A stretch of DNA of 64,000 nucleotides from Hyphococcus luteus (GTDB taxonomy: Bacteria > Pseudomonadota > Alphaproteobacteria > Caulobacterales > Parvularculaceae): the NCBI RefSeq assembly GCF_002943565.1, contig NZ_PJCH01000011.1, positions 248,001-312,000 of the forward strand, written 5' to 3'. The translations under genes were made by a program, and so were the position numbers. Every line of letters begins with the position of its first letter. Position 1 is the stretch's first letter. The notes beneath the pieces are model-generated. The model did not search any database. It was not told the DNA's origin and saw only the letters and a program-made list of their open reading frames with translations. Of the stretch, positions 63,193 to 64,000 are shown one piece after another.

Positions 63193-64000
63193 TGACGGCG
63201 ATCCCTGCGACCCTGATGCGCGGGGGCACATCGAAGGGTCTTTATTTCAACGCCAATGATCTGCCTGCGGACGAAGTGCAGCGCGACAAGGTGCTGCTCG
63301 CCGCCATGGGCTCGCCGGACGCGCGCCAGATCGACGGGGTCGGCGGGTCGCATCCTTTGACCAGCAAGGTCGCGGTCATCTCCGCCTCGTCGCGCGGCGA
63401 CGCCGATGTCGATTATCTTTTCCTGCAAGTAGTCGTCGACAAGCCGGAAGTCTCGTCGAGCCAGAATTGCGGCAACATCCTCGCGGGCGTTGGGCCTTGG
63501 GCCGTTGAAAATGGTTTCGTCAAAGCACAGGATGGAACGACGCCGGTGCGCATTCACATGGTCAATACAGGCAGCGTCGCCCTCGCCCATGTGCCGACGC
63601 CGGGCGGGGTCGTGGAATATGAAGGCGACGCGCGCATTGACGGCGTGCCCGGAACCGCCGCCGCCATTCCCATCGATTTTCTCGACGTCGCCGGGGCGAG
63701 CTGCGGCGCGCTTTTGCCCACCGGCAATGTCGTCGACGAAGTCGACGGCGTGGAAATCACCTGCATCGACAACGGCATGCCGGTGGTGGTTCTGCGCGCC
63801 GCCAATTTCGGTCTTTCCGGCGCGGAAAGCCCCGATGAGCTCGAAGCCAATGACGCGCTGAAAAAGCGCATCGAAAGCATAAGGCTTCAGATCGGCCCGA
63901 AAATGAATCTCGGCGACGTCGAGAAAAAGACAGTGCCGAAAATGACGCTCGTCTCCCCGCCGCTCTCCGGCGGCGTCGTCAATACGCGAAGTTTCATTCC
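63189..64000 (+). CDS. ligU: 4-oxalomesaconate tautomerase (PrpF family), truncated by window end
   Basis: At least 270 residues, open at the right edge. The PrpF isomerase fold is shown by [18 protein letters not shown] near the N-terminus, [18 protein letters not shown] with the active-site Cys, and VHMVNTG-like [11 protein letters not shown]. Coupling to ligK by ATGA overlap points to oxalomesaconate isomerisation (LigU/GalD) rather than methylaconitate isomerisation. ATG 63192 is an alternative start. Confidence 0.88.
   Translation, partial: MMTAIPATLMRGGTSKGLYFNANDLPADEVQRDKVLLAAMGSPDARQIDGVGGSHPLTSKVAVISASSRGDADVDYLFLQVVVDKPEVSSSQNCGNILAGVGPWAVENGFVKAQDGTTPVRIHMVNTGSVALAHVPTPGGVVEYEGDARIDGVPGTAAAIPIDFLDVAGASCGALLPTGNVVDEVDGVEITCIDNGMPVVVLRAANFGLSGAESPDELEANDALKKRIESIRLQIGPKMNLGDVEKKTVPKMTLVSPPLSGGVVNTRSFI

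Overview
The window reads as one stretch of an alphaproteobacterial chromosome: GC-rich, dense, with long antisense shadow frames. Pointers to the class are the ccmF-ccmG pair, an NAD-linked fds-type formate dehydrogenase, 4,5-protocatechuate-pathway genes of the ligK/ligU type, and an initiator tRNA whose third anticodon-stem pair is A:U. I cannot name the genus.

Layout. 1-11000 is housekeeping: cytochrome c maturation (ccmG, ccmF), an M14 carboxypeptidase, aspS, sppA, rnd, an N-formylglutamate amidohydrolase-like protein, a YbdK-type ligase and an initiator tRNA. 11000-27720 is an accessory island. It lies between the intact initiator tRNA (10923-10999) and a decayed duplicate (27719-27795) that carries a copy of the tRNA promoter region, and it has IS3-type transposase remnants near both ends. 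27800-38100 holds ppx, a five-gene psp envelope-stress locus with pspF, phhA with a divergent Lrp regulator, and several membrane or exported proteins. 38100-48100 holds ndk, a FadJ-like enzyme with a thiolase, putA, and a LytS/LytR-type two-component system. 48100-61100 is a minus-strand block for molybdenum cofactor synthesis (moaA-D-E-B-C, moeA, mobA), C1 metabolism (fhs, fdhD) and formate dehydrogenase (fdsGBA). 61100-64000 has an unusual LysR-type regulator with two helix-turn-helix domains, divergent from ligK and a truncated ligU.

The island is the most interesting part. A MarR-type regulator sits between two arms. The left arm (minus strand) is a TonB-dependent receptor, DUF3237, a CocE-like hydrolase, a second DUF3237 and a benzoylformate-decarboxylase-like ThDP enzyme. 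The right arm holds a lignostilbene-dioxygenase-type carotenoid cleavage oxygenase coupled to a SnoaL-like protein, an HSL-type esterase, two more SnoaL-like paralogues expressed with an MFS transporter, a ketopantoate-reductase-like protein and a TauD-type dioxygenase. Four promoter regions carry the same palindrome, TGTTGA-N4-TCAACA or a one-mismatch version, which I read as the MarR operator. The oxygenase keeps four iron-binding histidines plus the Tyr and Lys that recognise a 4-hydroxystilbene in characterised enzymes. I infer an inducible uptake and catabolic system for a phenolic stilbenoid or similar plant aromatic. The true substrate and the roles of the DUF3237 and SnoaL proteins are unknown. 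The ligK/ligU genes at the right edge suggest that the host can finish aromatic degradation through 4,5-cleavage of protocatechuate.
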